From: an uncultured Luteimonas sp.
Lineage (GTDB): Bacteria; Pseudomonadota; Gammaproteobacteria; Xanthomonadales; Xanthomonadaceae
Direction of reading: 5' to 3'
Assembly: GCA_938008415.1 (NCBI GenBank)
Contig: CALLKI010000096.1
Location: 1-6,954 of the forward strand
DNA length: 6,954 nt
Made by a program: the position numbers and the translations under genes. Within the stretch, counting starts at the first letter, position 1. Each line of letters opens with the position of its first letter. Shown here piece after piece: positions 1 to 6,862 of the stretch. Under the pieces are notes generated by a model. The model did not search any database. It was given only the letters and a program-made list of their open reading frames with translations, and was not told where the DNA came from.

Positions 1-767
1 GCCTCGTCCAGGCGCACGTCCCACTCGCGCAGGGTGCGGATCACCCGCTCGTGCGCCGGCGCCGAGCGTGCTGTCACCAGCGCGGTGCGGATCGGCGATG
101 TCTCCCCTGCCGGGTAGGCAGCCTGCAGGTCGTGCAGGGCCTTGAGGAAGCCGCGGAACGGACCGCCGGACAGTGGCTGCCGGGCGCGTTCGAGCTCGTG
201 CCGGTGGAAAGCCTCGATCCCGCCTTCGCGCGAGACCCGCTCGCCCTCGTCGTCGAAGATCACCGCGTCACCGTCAAAGGCGATCCGGATCTGGTCGCTG
301 GACTTGCCGCCCGGCGGGGCGCGGTCCGGGAGGATCGTCGCCGCGGCCACGCCGTTCTCGAGCGCGCGCCGCACGGACTCCGGGTTGGCGGACAGGAACA
401 GGTGCGCGCCGAACGGCCGGATGTACGGCCAGGTCGGCTCGCCGGAGGTGAACACGGCACGGCTGATGCCGAGTCCATAGTGCTGGATCGAGTTGAAGAT
501 CCGCAGGCCGGTGTCGGCGGAGTTGCGCGACAGCAGGATCACCTCGACCCGGGGCGCCTCGGGCGGCGCGTTCCCGTTGAGCGCCAGCAGCTTGCGCACC
601 AGCGGGAAGGCGATGCCGGGCTCGAGCACCACGTCCTCGTGCTGCCGCTGGTATTCGGCGTAGGCCTCGATCCCCTCGCGCTCGAACAGGGCGTGGCTGT
701 CCTCCAGGTCGAACAGCGCCCGGGAGGAGATGGCGACGGTCAGGACGGGGGTCGGCGCATCGGTCAT
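1..767 (-). CDS. 5'-nucleotidase, cytosolic cN-I-like family (3' end beyond window)
   Basis: The reading frame opens at ATG 767 and stays open for 255 codons to the left edge, so the C-terminus is missing (family members as I recall them are slightly over 300 residues). It is predicted to be a soluble cytoplasmic phosphatase that releases phosphate from nucleoside 5'-monophosphates. The N-terminus begins MTDAPTPVLTVAISSRALFD. Residues 79-91 carry the LLSRNSADTGLRI stretch typical of this family, and 107-113 read TSGEPTW. The HAD-like nucleophile motif is FDGDAVIF at 164-171, with Asp165 and Asp167 as the likely DxD pair. VTARSAPAHERVIRTL (231-246) fits the second HAD-type motif. The Lys and paired-Asp motifs expected further on lie outside the window. 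There is no signal peptide or membrane segment. It follows nadK after 57 bases. No good Shine-Dalgarno lies at normal distance before the ATG; a GATAAT box ends only six bases before it. Family assignment is from recalled resemblance; the exact preferred nucleotide is unknown. Confidence 0.9.
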   Translation of the reverse strand, partial: MTDAPTPVLTVAISSRALFDLEDSHALFEREGIEAYAEYQRQHEDVVLEPGIAFPLVRKLLALNGNAPPEAPRVEVILLSRNSADTGLRIFNSIQHYGLGISRAVFTSGEPTWPYIRPFGAHLFLSANPESVRRALENGVAAATILPDRAPPGGKSSDQIRIAFDGDAVIFDDEGERVSREGGIEAFHRHELERARQPLSGGPFRGFLKALHDLQAAYPAGETSPIRTALVTARSAPAHERVIRTLREWDVRLDE

Positions 768-773
768 GCGGGC

Positions 774-779
774 ATTATC
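774..779 (-). promoter_or_regulatory. -10-like box GATAAT just before the 5'-nucleotidase start
   Basis: On the minus strand GATAAT matches the TATAAT consensus at five of six positions and stands out in a very GC-rich spacer. It is followed by GCCCGC and then the ATG at 767. A start site about seven bases after the box would fall on or next to the A of the ATG, giving a leaderless or nearly leaderless mRNA. No convincing -35 hexamer is seen at 16-18 bases upstream. Inference from sequence only. Confidence 0.35.
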
Positions 780-789
780 GCCGCTCCCC

Positions 790-806
790 GTCGCACGGGT
801 TGCGAC
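790..806. repeat. 6-bp inverted repeat upstream of the 5'-nucleotidase
   Basis: GTCGCA (790-795) and TGCGAC (801-806) are perfect reverse complements around the five bases CGGGT. The element lies between the nadK stop codon and the GATAAT box and covers the place where a -35 hexamer would sit (about 797-802). It could be an operator half-site pair or a weak RNA hairpin, but a 6-bp stem in DNA this GC-rich may also be chance. Confidence 0.25.
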
Positions 807-824
807 CACCCGCCCCCGCCGGGC

Positions 825-1595
825 TCAGGCCACGAACTGCTCGCTGAGGATCCGCTCCTCGAGGTTGTGCTCGGGGTCGAACAGCAGGGTCACGGTGCGG
901 TCGGAGCACTCGCGGATGGTCACCTCCACCACGTCGCGCACCTCGTGCGAGTCGGCGGTGGCGCTGACCGGGCGCTTGTACGGGTCCAGCACCCGGAAGC
1001 ACACTTCGGTATCGGCCTTGAGGATGGCCCCCCGCCAGCGCCGGGGCCGGAAGGGCGCGATCGGCGTGAGCGCCACCACGCGCGCGCCAAGCGGCAGGAT
1101 CGGGCCGTTCGCCGAGTAGTTGTAGGCGGTGCTGCCCGCGGGCGTGGCGACCAGTACCCCGTCGCAGACCAGCTCGTCGAGCCGGTTCTGGCCGTTGAGG
1201 TCGATCGCGATGTGTGCCGCCTGCCGGGTCTGCCGCAGCAGGGAGACTTCGTTGTAGGCGAGCGAGCCGACGGTGGCGCCGGATTCGGTTCGCGCCACCA
1301 TTTCCAGAGGCCGCAGCACTGCCGGCTCGGCGCCGGCGATCCGTTCCAGCAGCCCGTCCTCGCGGTAGTGGTTCATCAGGAACCCGACCGCGCCGAGCTT
1401 CATCCCGAACACCGGCCTGCCGAGCCCGCCGTGGCGGTGCAGGGTCTGCAGCATGAAGCCGTCGCCGCCGAGCGCGCACAGCACGTCGGCCTCCTCCGGC
1501 TCGCACTGTCCGTGCCGGGCCGCGAGCGCCTGCAGCGCCGTCTGGGCCTCGGGTGCCTGGCTGGCGAGGAATGCGATGCGTGGGCTGCCCATCAT
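825..1595 (-). CDS. nadK: NAD kinase (ATP-NAD kinase)
   Basis: This 256-residue cytoplasmic enzyme phosphorylates NAD+ at the 2'-hydroxyl of its adenosine ribose with ATP to give NADP+, the only known route to NADP. The family's hallmark motifs are all present: GGDG at residues 43-46 (catalytic Asp45), AYNEVSLLR at 113-121 with the NAD-contacting Asn115-Glu116 pair, DGVLVATPAGSTAYN at 145-159 (the glycine-rich loop), and a C-terminal region ending ILSEQFVA. It is short, lacking the N-terminal extension of the roughly 290-residue enterobacterial enzymes, and has GGDGF where E. coli has GGDGN; both features fit the xanthomonad form as I remember it. Two tandem ATGs (1595 and 1592) are possible. 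AGGGA lies 5 bases before the first and 8 before the second, so the protein may begin MGSPRIAF. It lies 78 bases after gdh, behind a strong hairpin, and 57 bases before the 5'-nucleotidase. Confidence 0.96.
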   Translation of the reverse strand: MMGSPRIAFLASQAPEAQTALQALAARHGQCEPEEADVLCALGGDGFMLQTLHRHGGLGRPVFGMKLGAVGFLMNHYREDGLLERIAGAEPAVLRPLEMVARTESGATVGSLAYNEVSLLRQTRQAAHIAIDLNGQNRLDELVCDGVLVATPAGSTAYNYSANGPILPLGARVVALTPIAPFRPRRWRGAILKADTEVCFRVLDPYKRPVSATADSHEVRDVVEVTIRECSDRTVTLLFDPEHNLEERILSEQFVA

Positions 1596-1630
1596 CCGGT
1601 TCCCTGCGGCATGCGGCCAGCATAGCGCAG

Positions 1631-1660
1631 GCGGGGGATGCCGGGACCGGCATCCCCCGC
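1631..1660 (-). terminator. Perfect 14-bp stem after gdh, without a U-tract
   Basis: GCGGGGGATGCCGG (1631-1644) and CCGGCATCCCCCGC (1647-1660) are perfect reverse complements separated only by GA. As RNA the innermost pairs would open, giving roughly a 12-bp stem with a small loop. It begins 13 bases after the gdh stop codon, where an intrinsic terminator is expected, and about 35 bases before nadK. On the minus strand it is followed by CTGCGCTATGC, not by a run of U, so it may be a U-less terminator, a partial terminator setting the gdh-to-nadK ratio, or an mRNA 3'-end stabiliser. Confidence 0.6.
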
Positions 1661-1673
1661 TCCTGGCCGGCGA

Positions 1674-4600
1674 TCAGCCGCGCTGCGCCAGCTGCGACAG
1701 GCGCTGCACCGCGACCGAGGCGGTCGGGTAGTCGAGCGTCTTCTGCGCGGCCAGCTCGTTGAGCATGGCCAGGGTGAAGCGCAGCGCCGGGTCGTCGCGC
1801 CCGATCCAGCGGGCCACCTTCTCGTCGGCGGTGCCGCCCGGCATCCGCAGCACCTGGCCGACGATGGCGCGGTGCTGGTGCGCCAGCTCGTCGCGCAGCA
1901 CACCGCGCGCGACCGCGTGCCAGCGCCCGTCCACCACCAGCCGGTCGATCTGCTCGGCCAGCCACGGCAGGTTGAGCGCCTCGCCCACGCGGAAGTGCAC
2001 GCGCGCGACCTCGACCGGCTTCTGCCTGCGCTCGGCGGCCAGCTCGATGATGTCGCAGCAGGCCTCCAGGTACGGCAGCGCGGCCAGCTGCCCGGCGAGC
2101 GGGCGCGGGACGCCCTTCTCCAGCCATTCGCGCAGGCTGGCCTCGTAGCCCGGGCGCTGCGACGGCGCCAGGATGTTCTCGCCCTCGCGGATCTGGCGGA
2201 AGCCGTCGTGGTAGCGCTCGACCGCGGTGGTGATGTCCGGGATCGCGCCCGGGCGCGAGAGCAGCCAGCGCGTGAACGAGCGCTGCAGGTTCCAGATCAC
2301 CTGCAGGGCGTCGACCTGCACCGACTCCCGCACCTTGCCGTCGAGCGCGTCGATCTGCTGCCACAGCTGGCGGGCGTCCAGGGTCTCGCGGGTGATGGTG
2401 AAGGCCTTGGCCACCTCGCCGGTGCTGCGGCCGCTGTCCTCCTGCATGCGCAGCAGGAAGGTCGCGCCCATGCGGTTGATCATCGTGTTGGTGACCGCGG
2501 TCGCGATGATCTCCCGCTTCAGCGGGTGCTTCTCCATCTCCTTCGCGTACTTCTGCTGCAACGGCCTGGGGAAGTAGCGCAGCAGCTCCTTGGACAGGTA
2601 CGGGTCCTCCGGCACGTCGGACTGCAGCAGCTGGTCGAAGGCGACCAGCTTCGAGTACGACAGCAGCACCGCCAGCTCCGGCCGGGTCAGCCCCAGCCCC
2701 CTGGCCTTGCGCTCGGCGATCTCGGCGTCGGAGGGCAGCGACTCGATCTGGCGGTCGAGCAACCCCTGCGCCTCGAGGGTGCGGATGAAGTGCTGCTTCG
2801 AGCCGAGCCGGGCCACGCTCATCCGCTCCATCAGGCTGAGCGCCTGGTTCTGGCGGTAGTTGTCCCACAGCACCAGCCGCGCGACCTCGTCGGTCATCGA
2901 GGCGAGCAGCCTGTTGCGGGCCTCCATCTTCAGCTTGCCGCGGCGCACCTGCTCGTTGAGCAGGATCTTGATGTTGACCTCGTGGTCGGAGGTGTCCACG
3001 CCGGCGGAGTTGTCGATGAAGTCGGTGTTGAGCAGCACCCCGTTGAGCGCGGCCTCGACCCGGCCAAGCTGGGTGAAGCCGAGGTTTCCGCCCTCGCCCA
3101 CGACCTTGCAGCGCAGCTCGCAGCCGTTGACGCGCACCGCGTCGTTGGTGCGGTCGCCAACCTCGGAGTTCTGTTCGCGGCTGGACTTGACGTAGGTGCC
3201 GATGCCGCCGTTCCAGAGCAGGTCCACCGGCGCGCGCAGGATCGCCGAGATCAGCTCGTTCGGGCTCATCGAGGTCACGTTGCCCTCGATGCCGAGCGCC
3301 TGCCGGGCCTCCGGCGAGAGCGGGATGGACTTGGCGCTGCGCGGCCAGACGCCGCCGCCCTTGCTGATCAGCTTCGGGTCGTAGTCGGCCCAGCTGGAAC
3401 GTGGCAGCCTGAACAGGCGCTGGCGCTCGGCGTAGGACTTCGCCGCGTCGGGGTCCGGGTCGATGAAGACGTGGCGGTGGTCGAAGGCCGCCACCAGGCG
3501 GATGTGCCTCGACAGCAGCATGCCGTTGCCGAACACGTCGCCGGACATGTCGCCGATGCCGACACAGGTGAAGTCCTCGCTCTGGCAGTCGCGGCCGAGC
3601 GCGCGGAAGTGGCGCTTGACCGACTCCCAGGCACCGCGCGCGGTGATGCCCATGCCCTTGTGGTCGTAGCCGACCGAGCCGCCCGAGGCGAACGCGTCGT
3701 CGAGCCAGAAGCCGTACTCGCGCGCGATGCCATTGGCGATGTCGGAGAAGGTCGCGGTGCCCTTGTCCGCGGCGACCACCAGGTACGGATCGTCCTGGTC
3801 ATGGCGGACCACGTCGGGCGGCGGCACGACCTTGCCGTTGACGATGTTGTCGGTGACATCGAGCAGGCCGCTGATGAACATCCGGTAGCAGGCCACGCCC
3901 TCCGCCTGCAGCGCGTCGCGGTCGGCAGGCGGGCGCTTGACGATGAAGCCGCCCTTCGAGCCCACCGGCACGATGACGGTGTTCTTCACCATCTGCGCCT
4001 TCACCAGGCCCAGCACCTCGGTGCGGAAGTCCTCGCGGCGGTCGGACCAGCGCAGGCCGCCGCGCGCGACCGGGCCGAAGCGGAGGTGGATGCCCTCCAC
4101 TCGCGGCCCGTACACGAAGATCTCGCGGTACGGCCTGGGCTTCGGCAGATCGGGCACCTTCGCCGAGTCGAACTTGTAGGCGATCGTCGGCTTGAAGCCG
4201 CCGTTCCGGTCCTTCTGGTAGAAGTTCGTGCGCAGCGTCGCCTCGATGACGCCGATGAAACTGCGCAGGATGCGGTCCTCGTCGAGGCTGGAGACGCGGT
4301 CGAGGAGCGCCAGGACCGCGGCGCGCGCGCGTTCGTAGCGCACCTGGCGGTCGGCACCGTAGGCCTCGATCACCGGGCGCAGTTCCGACATCGCCGCCTT
4401 GTCGCCGCCGACGAGCGCGTGCAGCTGCACGGCCAGGCGCTCGGCGCCGGCCTTCGCCTCGGCCTTGCCCCTGCGGCCGGCGGCCGGGTCGAAGCGGGCC
4501 TCGAACATCTCGGCCAGCAGCCGCGCCGCCAGCGGGTGCTTCTCCAGCGTGGCCTCGACGTAGTTCTGCGAGAACGGCACGCCGACCTGCTGCAGGTACT

Positions 4601-6674
4601 TGGCATAGCCGCGCAGCATCGCCACCTGGCGCCAGTCGAGGCCGGCACCGAGCACCAGCCTGTTGAAACCGTCGTTCTCGGCGTCGCCGTTCCAGACCCG
4701 GGCGAAGGCCTCGTTGAAGGTCTCACCCACGCTGGCAACGTCCACCGGCGAGGACGCCTCGACCTCGAAGTCCTGGATGTACAGCGGGACGCCGTCCACC
4801 TCGATCCGGTGCGGGTGCTCCGAGACCACGCGCAGGCCGAGGTTCTCCATCATGGGCAGCGCATCGGACAGGGCGATGTCCTTGTGCTGGCGGTAGAGCT
4901 TGAACCGCAGCGTGCCCTCGCCCGCGATCCGGTGCGGCGACTCGTGCAGGCTGATCTCGAGGTCGTCGGCGGAGCGCAGGCGGGCGAGCCGCTCCACGTC
5001 GGTGGCGGCCACGGCGGGCGTGGCGCCTTCGATGTAGCCGGCCGACAGCGCGCGGCCGTAGCGTTCGGCCAGCGCCAGGCCGCGTTCCTCGCCATGGCGG
5101 CGCACGAGTTCGTCGCGCAGGTCGTCCTGCCAGTTGCGGACGATCGCCGCCAGCTCGGCGTCAAGCTTCGCCTGGTCGACCTCGACCACCTCGCCGGCGC
5201 GCGGACGCACGATCAGGTGCAGCTGGGCCAGCGGCGACTCGCCGACCATCACGTTGGCGTCCACGTGGTCGGCGCGCAGCTCACGCTTGAGCATGGCCTC
5301 CACCCGGCGGCGGACGTCGGTGCTGTAGCGGTCGCGCGGGACGTAGACCAGGATCGAGTAGAAGCGGCCGTAGCGGTCGCGGCGCAGGAACAGCCGGCTG
5401 CGCACGCGCTCCTGCAGGCCCAGCACGCCGGTGGCCAGGCGGAACAGCTCGTCCGCGCTGGACTGGAACAGCTCGTCGCGCGGCAGGGTCTCGAGGATGT
5501 GGCGCAGCGCCTTGCCGCTGTGGCCGGTGGGCTTGAGGCCCGACTCGCTCATCACGTGCTCGTAGCGCTCGCGCACCAGCGGGATCTCCCACGGGCGGCG
5601 GTTGTAGGCACTGGAGGTGTACAGGCCCAGGAACCGCTGCTCCGCCACCGGCCTGCCCTTCTCGTCGAAGCTCAGGATGCCGATGTAGTCCATGTAGCCT
5701 GGACGGTGCACGGTGGAACGCGCGTTGGTCTTGGTCAGGATCAGCGCCTCCACCGGCTCGCCGCTCGTGCGCAGCTGGTAGGCGGCCAGCGACTTCAGCG
5801 GGCGGGGGCCATGGCCGCGGACGTTGCGCAGCAGGCCGAGCCCGGTGCCGGCCACGGGCTCGAGGTATTCCTCGCCGCCCTGCCGGCGCACGTGGTACTC
5901 GCGGTAGCCGAGGAAGGTGAAGTGGTCGTTCGCGGCCCAGCGCAGGAATTCCTGCGCCTCGCGGCGGGCGGCGTCGGACACCGGCAGGCGGCGCGAGGCC
6001 AGGTCCGCCGCGGCCTGCATCATCTTCTCGCGCATCGGCGCCCAGTCGGCCACGATCACGCGCACGTCGTCGAGCACGCTGCGCAGCATCGCCTCGATCG
6101 CCGCGCCGCTCTCGGCGGTCTGGCGGTCGATCTCCAGGTGCATGACCGACTCGGCGGCACCCTCGCCGACCGCGAGCAGCCGGCCGGCGCGGTCGCGCGA
6201 CATGTGGATCACAGGGTGGCCCAGCACGTGCACGCCGACGCCCTGCTCGGCCAGCGCCATGGTCACCGAGTCGACCAGGAACGGCATGTCGTCGTTGACG
6301 ATCTGGAGCACCGTGTGCGGCGACTCCCAGCCATGGGTCTTCAGCGACGGGTTGAACAGCCGCAGGATGGCGGTGCCCGGCTTGCGCCTGCGCGCGAAGT
6401 CGAGCAGGTCCATCGCCAGAGCCGCCCAACCTTCCGGCGTGTGCAGCGGCAGCTCCTCCTCGGTCATGCGCCGGTAGAAGTCGGCGGCGAACGCCATCGC
6501 GGCGGCGTCCCCCCGGCGCCTGTGGATCACCTCGAAGATCGGCGCCAGCAGCCCGTCGCGCGCCTGCCCGTGGCGGGCGCCCGCGGGCGTGGCCTGTTTC
6601 TTCTTCGTCGTGGACGTGGCCTTGCCGGCCTTGCGGACCTTGCCGGTCCTGCTGGTCTTGCGTTGCGTGCTCAT
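1674..6674 (-). CDS. gdhB: NAD-specific glutamate dehydrogenase, large (180-kDa class)
   Basis: This 1666-residue cytoplasmic enzyme oxidatively deaminates L-glutamate to 2-oxoglutarate and ammonium while reducing NAD+. The large class typically works in glutamate or arginine catabolism, and some members are allosterically controlled by amino acids. Length fits the family (about 1600-1650). The first 35 or so residues are a Lys/Arg/Thr-rich, probably disordered tail. The N-terminal half (to about 700) corresponds to the family's ACT-like regulatory region and helical motifs, with PRDRYSTDVRRRVEAML near 446. The catalytic core contains RGGLRWSDR (871-879), KAQMVKNT (892-899), GSKGGFIVK (905-913), GLLDVTDN (936-943), the nucleotide-binding GIGDMSGDVFGNG (1039-1051), NGGIGTY (1155-1161) and GEGGNLG (1193-1199). 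A helical C-terminal region ends RLSQLAQRG. The ATG at 6674 is supported by GGAAG five bases upstream. The frame is uninterrupted and no key motif is lost. The symbol gdhB follows the Pseudomonas aeruginosa counterpart; local nomenclature may differ. Confidence 0.97.
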   Translation of the reverse strand: MSTQRKTSRTGKVRKAGKATSTTKKKQATPAGARHGQARDGLLAPIFEVIHRRRGDAAAMAFAADFYRRMTEEELPLHTPEGWAALAMDLLDFARRRKPGTAILRLFNPSLKTHGWESPHTVLQIVNDDMPFLVDSVTMALAEQGVGVHVLGHPVIHMSRDRAGRLLAVGEGAAESVMHLEIDRQTAESGAAIEAMLRSVLDDVRVIVADWAPMREKMMQAAADLASRRLPVSDAARREAQEFLRWAANDHFTFLGYREYHVRRQGGEEYLEPVAGTGLGLLRNVRGHGPRPLKSLAAYQLRTSGEPVEALILTKTNARSTVHRPGYMDYIGILSFDEKGRPVAEQRFLGLYTSSAYNRRPWEIPLVRERYEHVMSESGLKPTGHSGKALRHILETLPRDELFQSSADELFRLATGVLGLQERVRSRLFLRRDRYGRFYSILVYVPRDRYSTDVRRRVEAMLKRELRADHVDANVMVGESPLAQLHLIVRPRAGEVVEVDQAKLDAELAAIVRNWQDDLRDELVRRHGEERGLALAERYGRALSAGYIEGATPAVAATDVERLARLRSADDLEISLHESPHRIAGEGTLRFKLYRQHKDIALSDALPMMENLGLRVVSEHPHRIEVDGVPLYIQDFEVEASSPVDVASVGETFNEAFARVWNGDAENDGFNRLVLGAGLDWRQVAMLRGYAKYLQQVGVPFSQNYVEATLEKHPLAARLLAEMFEARFDPAAGRRGKAEAKAGAERLAVQLHALVGGDKAAMSELRPVIEAYGADRQVRYERARAAVLALLDRVSSLDEDRILRSFIGVIEATLRTNFYQKDRNGGFKPTIAYKFDSAKVPDLPKPRPYREIFVYGPRVEGIHLRFGPVARGGLRWSDRREDFRTEVLGLVKAQMVKNTVIVPVGSKGGFIVKRPPADRDALQAEGVACYRMFISGLLDVTDNIVNGKVVPPPDVVRHDQDDPYLVVAADKGTATFSDIANGIAREYGFWLDDAFASGGSVGYDHKGMGITARGAWESVKRHFRALGRDCQSEDFTCVGIGDMSGDVFGNGMLLSRHIRLVAAFDHRHVFIDPDPDAAKSYAERQRLFRLPRSSWADYDPKLISKGGGVWPRSAKSIPLSPEARQALGIEGNVTSMSPNELISAILRAPVDLLWNGGIGTYVKSSREQNSEVGDRTNDAVRVNGCELRCKVVGEGGNLGFTQLGRVEAALNGVLLNTDFIDNSAGVDTSDHEVNIKILLNEQVRRGKLKMEARNRLLASMTDEVARLVLWDNYRQNQALSLMERMSVARLGSKQHFIRTLEAQGLLDRQIESLPSDAEIAERKARGLGLTRPELAVLLSYSKLVAFDQLLQSDVPEDPYLSKELLRYFPRPLQQKYAKEMEKHPLKREIIATAVTNTMINRMGATFLLRMQEDSGRSTGEVAKAFTITRETLDARQLWQQIDALDGKVRESVQVDALQVIWNLQRSFTRWLLSRPGAIPDITTAVERYHDGFRQIREGENILAPSQRPGYEASLREWLEKGVPRPLAGQLAALPYLEACCDIIELAAERRQKPVEVARVHFRVGEALNLPWLAEQIDRLVVDGRWHAVARGVLRDELAHQHRAIVGQVLRMPGGTADEKVARWIGRDDPALRFTLAMLNELAAQKTLDYPTASVAVQRLSQLAQRG

Positions 6675-6694
6675 GAAGACTTCCGATGGAACGA

Positions 6695-6716
6695 GGCCCG
6701 CGTTCTCACGCGGGCC
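6695..6716 (-). promoter_or_regulatory. 9-bp hairpin with GAGA tetraloop in the gdh leader
   Basis: GGCCCGCGT (6695-6703) and ACGCGGGCC (6708-6716) are perfect reverse complements. In the sense of gdh transcription the loop is GAGA, a GNRA tetraloop, which makes the RNA form especially stable; on the opposite strand the loop is TCTC. The stem ends 20 bases before the gdh ATG, leaving the GGAAG ribosome binding site (6680-6684) free. The bases after it, TCGTTCC, are only weakly U-rich, so it is a poor intrinsic terminator. It may shield the mRNA, act in a leader-based control, or end transcription from the upstream gene inefficiently. Confidence 0.5.
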
Positions 6717-6727
6717 GTGGCATGGAT

Positions 6728-6741
6728 GGAATTCCCGGGAA
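6728..6741. repeat. Overlapping palindromes in the gdh upstream region
   Basis: GGAATTCC (6728-6735) and TTCCCGGGAA (6732-6741) are both perfect palindromes and share four bases. They lie 54-67 bases upstream of the gdh start, just beyond the hairpin, and form an AT-containing patch in otherwise GC-rich DNA. A regulator binding site is possible; no known operator was recognised. Confidence 0.2.
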
Positions 6742-6748
6742 GCGCATG

Positions 6749-6775
6749 GCGTGTGGACGCTCAGCGCGTGGACGC
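6749..6775. repeat. Imperfect tandem repeat, 15-base period
   Basis: GCGTGTGGACGC (6749-6760) and GCGCGTGGACGC (6764-6775) differ at one base and start 15 bases apart. Read on the minus strand in the frame of the small ORF they encode ASTR, stop, ASTR, so the repeat straddles that ORF's stop codon and keeps its frame. It may be a small local duplication; no function is evident. Confidence 0.4.
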
Positions 6776-6859
6776 GCGGCCGACGTCATCCTCCGCGGAT
6801 GCCACGTCGCCGCGATGGGCGGGAAAGGCGGTGTCCTTCCCGTAACGACGCATCGCCAT
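6761..6859 (-). CDS. Possible 32-codon small ORF or leader peptide upstream of gdh
   Basis: This frame starts at ATG 6859 (beginning MAMRRYGKDTAFPAH) and ends at the TGA at 6761-6763, 86 bases before gdh. I do not recognise the peptide. The case for it is a strong purine-rich ribosome binding site, AGGGAGGA at 6863-6870. The GGAGG core is 4 bases from the first ATG, which is tight, and 10 from the second ATG (6853), which would give a 30-residue product. The peptide is mixed basic and acidic, with no membrane segment, no signal peptide and no run of a single amino acid such as classical attenuators have. About 80 percent of third codon positions are G or C, lower than in the neighbouring genes, and it contains CGT CGT, both of which weaken the coding case. 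It begins 34 bases after the acyl-CoA dehydrogenase stop, so it could be translated from that transcript. Confidence 0.35.
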   Translation of the reverse strand: MAMRRYGKDTAFPAHRGDVASAEDDVGRASTR

Positions 6860-6862
6860 GGT

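Noticed and set aside
51..1625. A plus-strand open frame of 524 codons opposite the 5'-nucleotidase and nadK.
   Set aside because: It crosses two real genes and their spacer on the other strand, has biased Arg/Gly/His-rich composition and no recognisable motif.
1596..1630. A possible nadK promoter with TATGCT as -10.
   Set aside because: TATGCT matches only four positions and the -35 region would fall inside the hairpin stem with no TTGACA-like sequence.
775..2868. A minus-strand open frame of 697 codons that overlaps the 3' part of gdh and all of nadK in another frame.
   Set aside because: It is out of frame with both genes, whose frames carry clear catalytic motifs; its Ala/Arg/Gly-rich product resembles nothing known. 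It does not indicate a fusion.
5281..6429. A minus-strand open frame of 382 codons inside the 5' part of gdh.
   Set aside because: Same strand but different frame, with GC-driven composition and no ribosome binding site I could support; gdh itself is intact there.
1638..6845. A plus-strand open frame of 1735 codons lying opposite the whole gdh gene.
   Set aside because: It is the antisense shadow expected in very GC-rich DNA, where stop codons are rare on the opposite strand. Its product is a low-complexity mix of R, H, L, V, A, D and Q with no recognisable domain, whereas the gdh frame has all family motifs.
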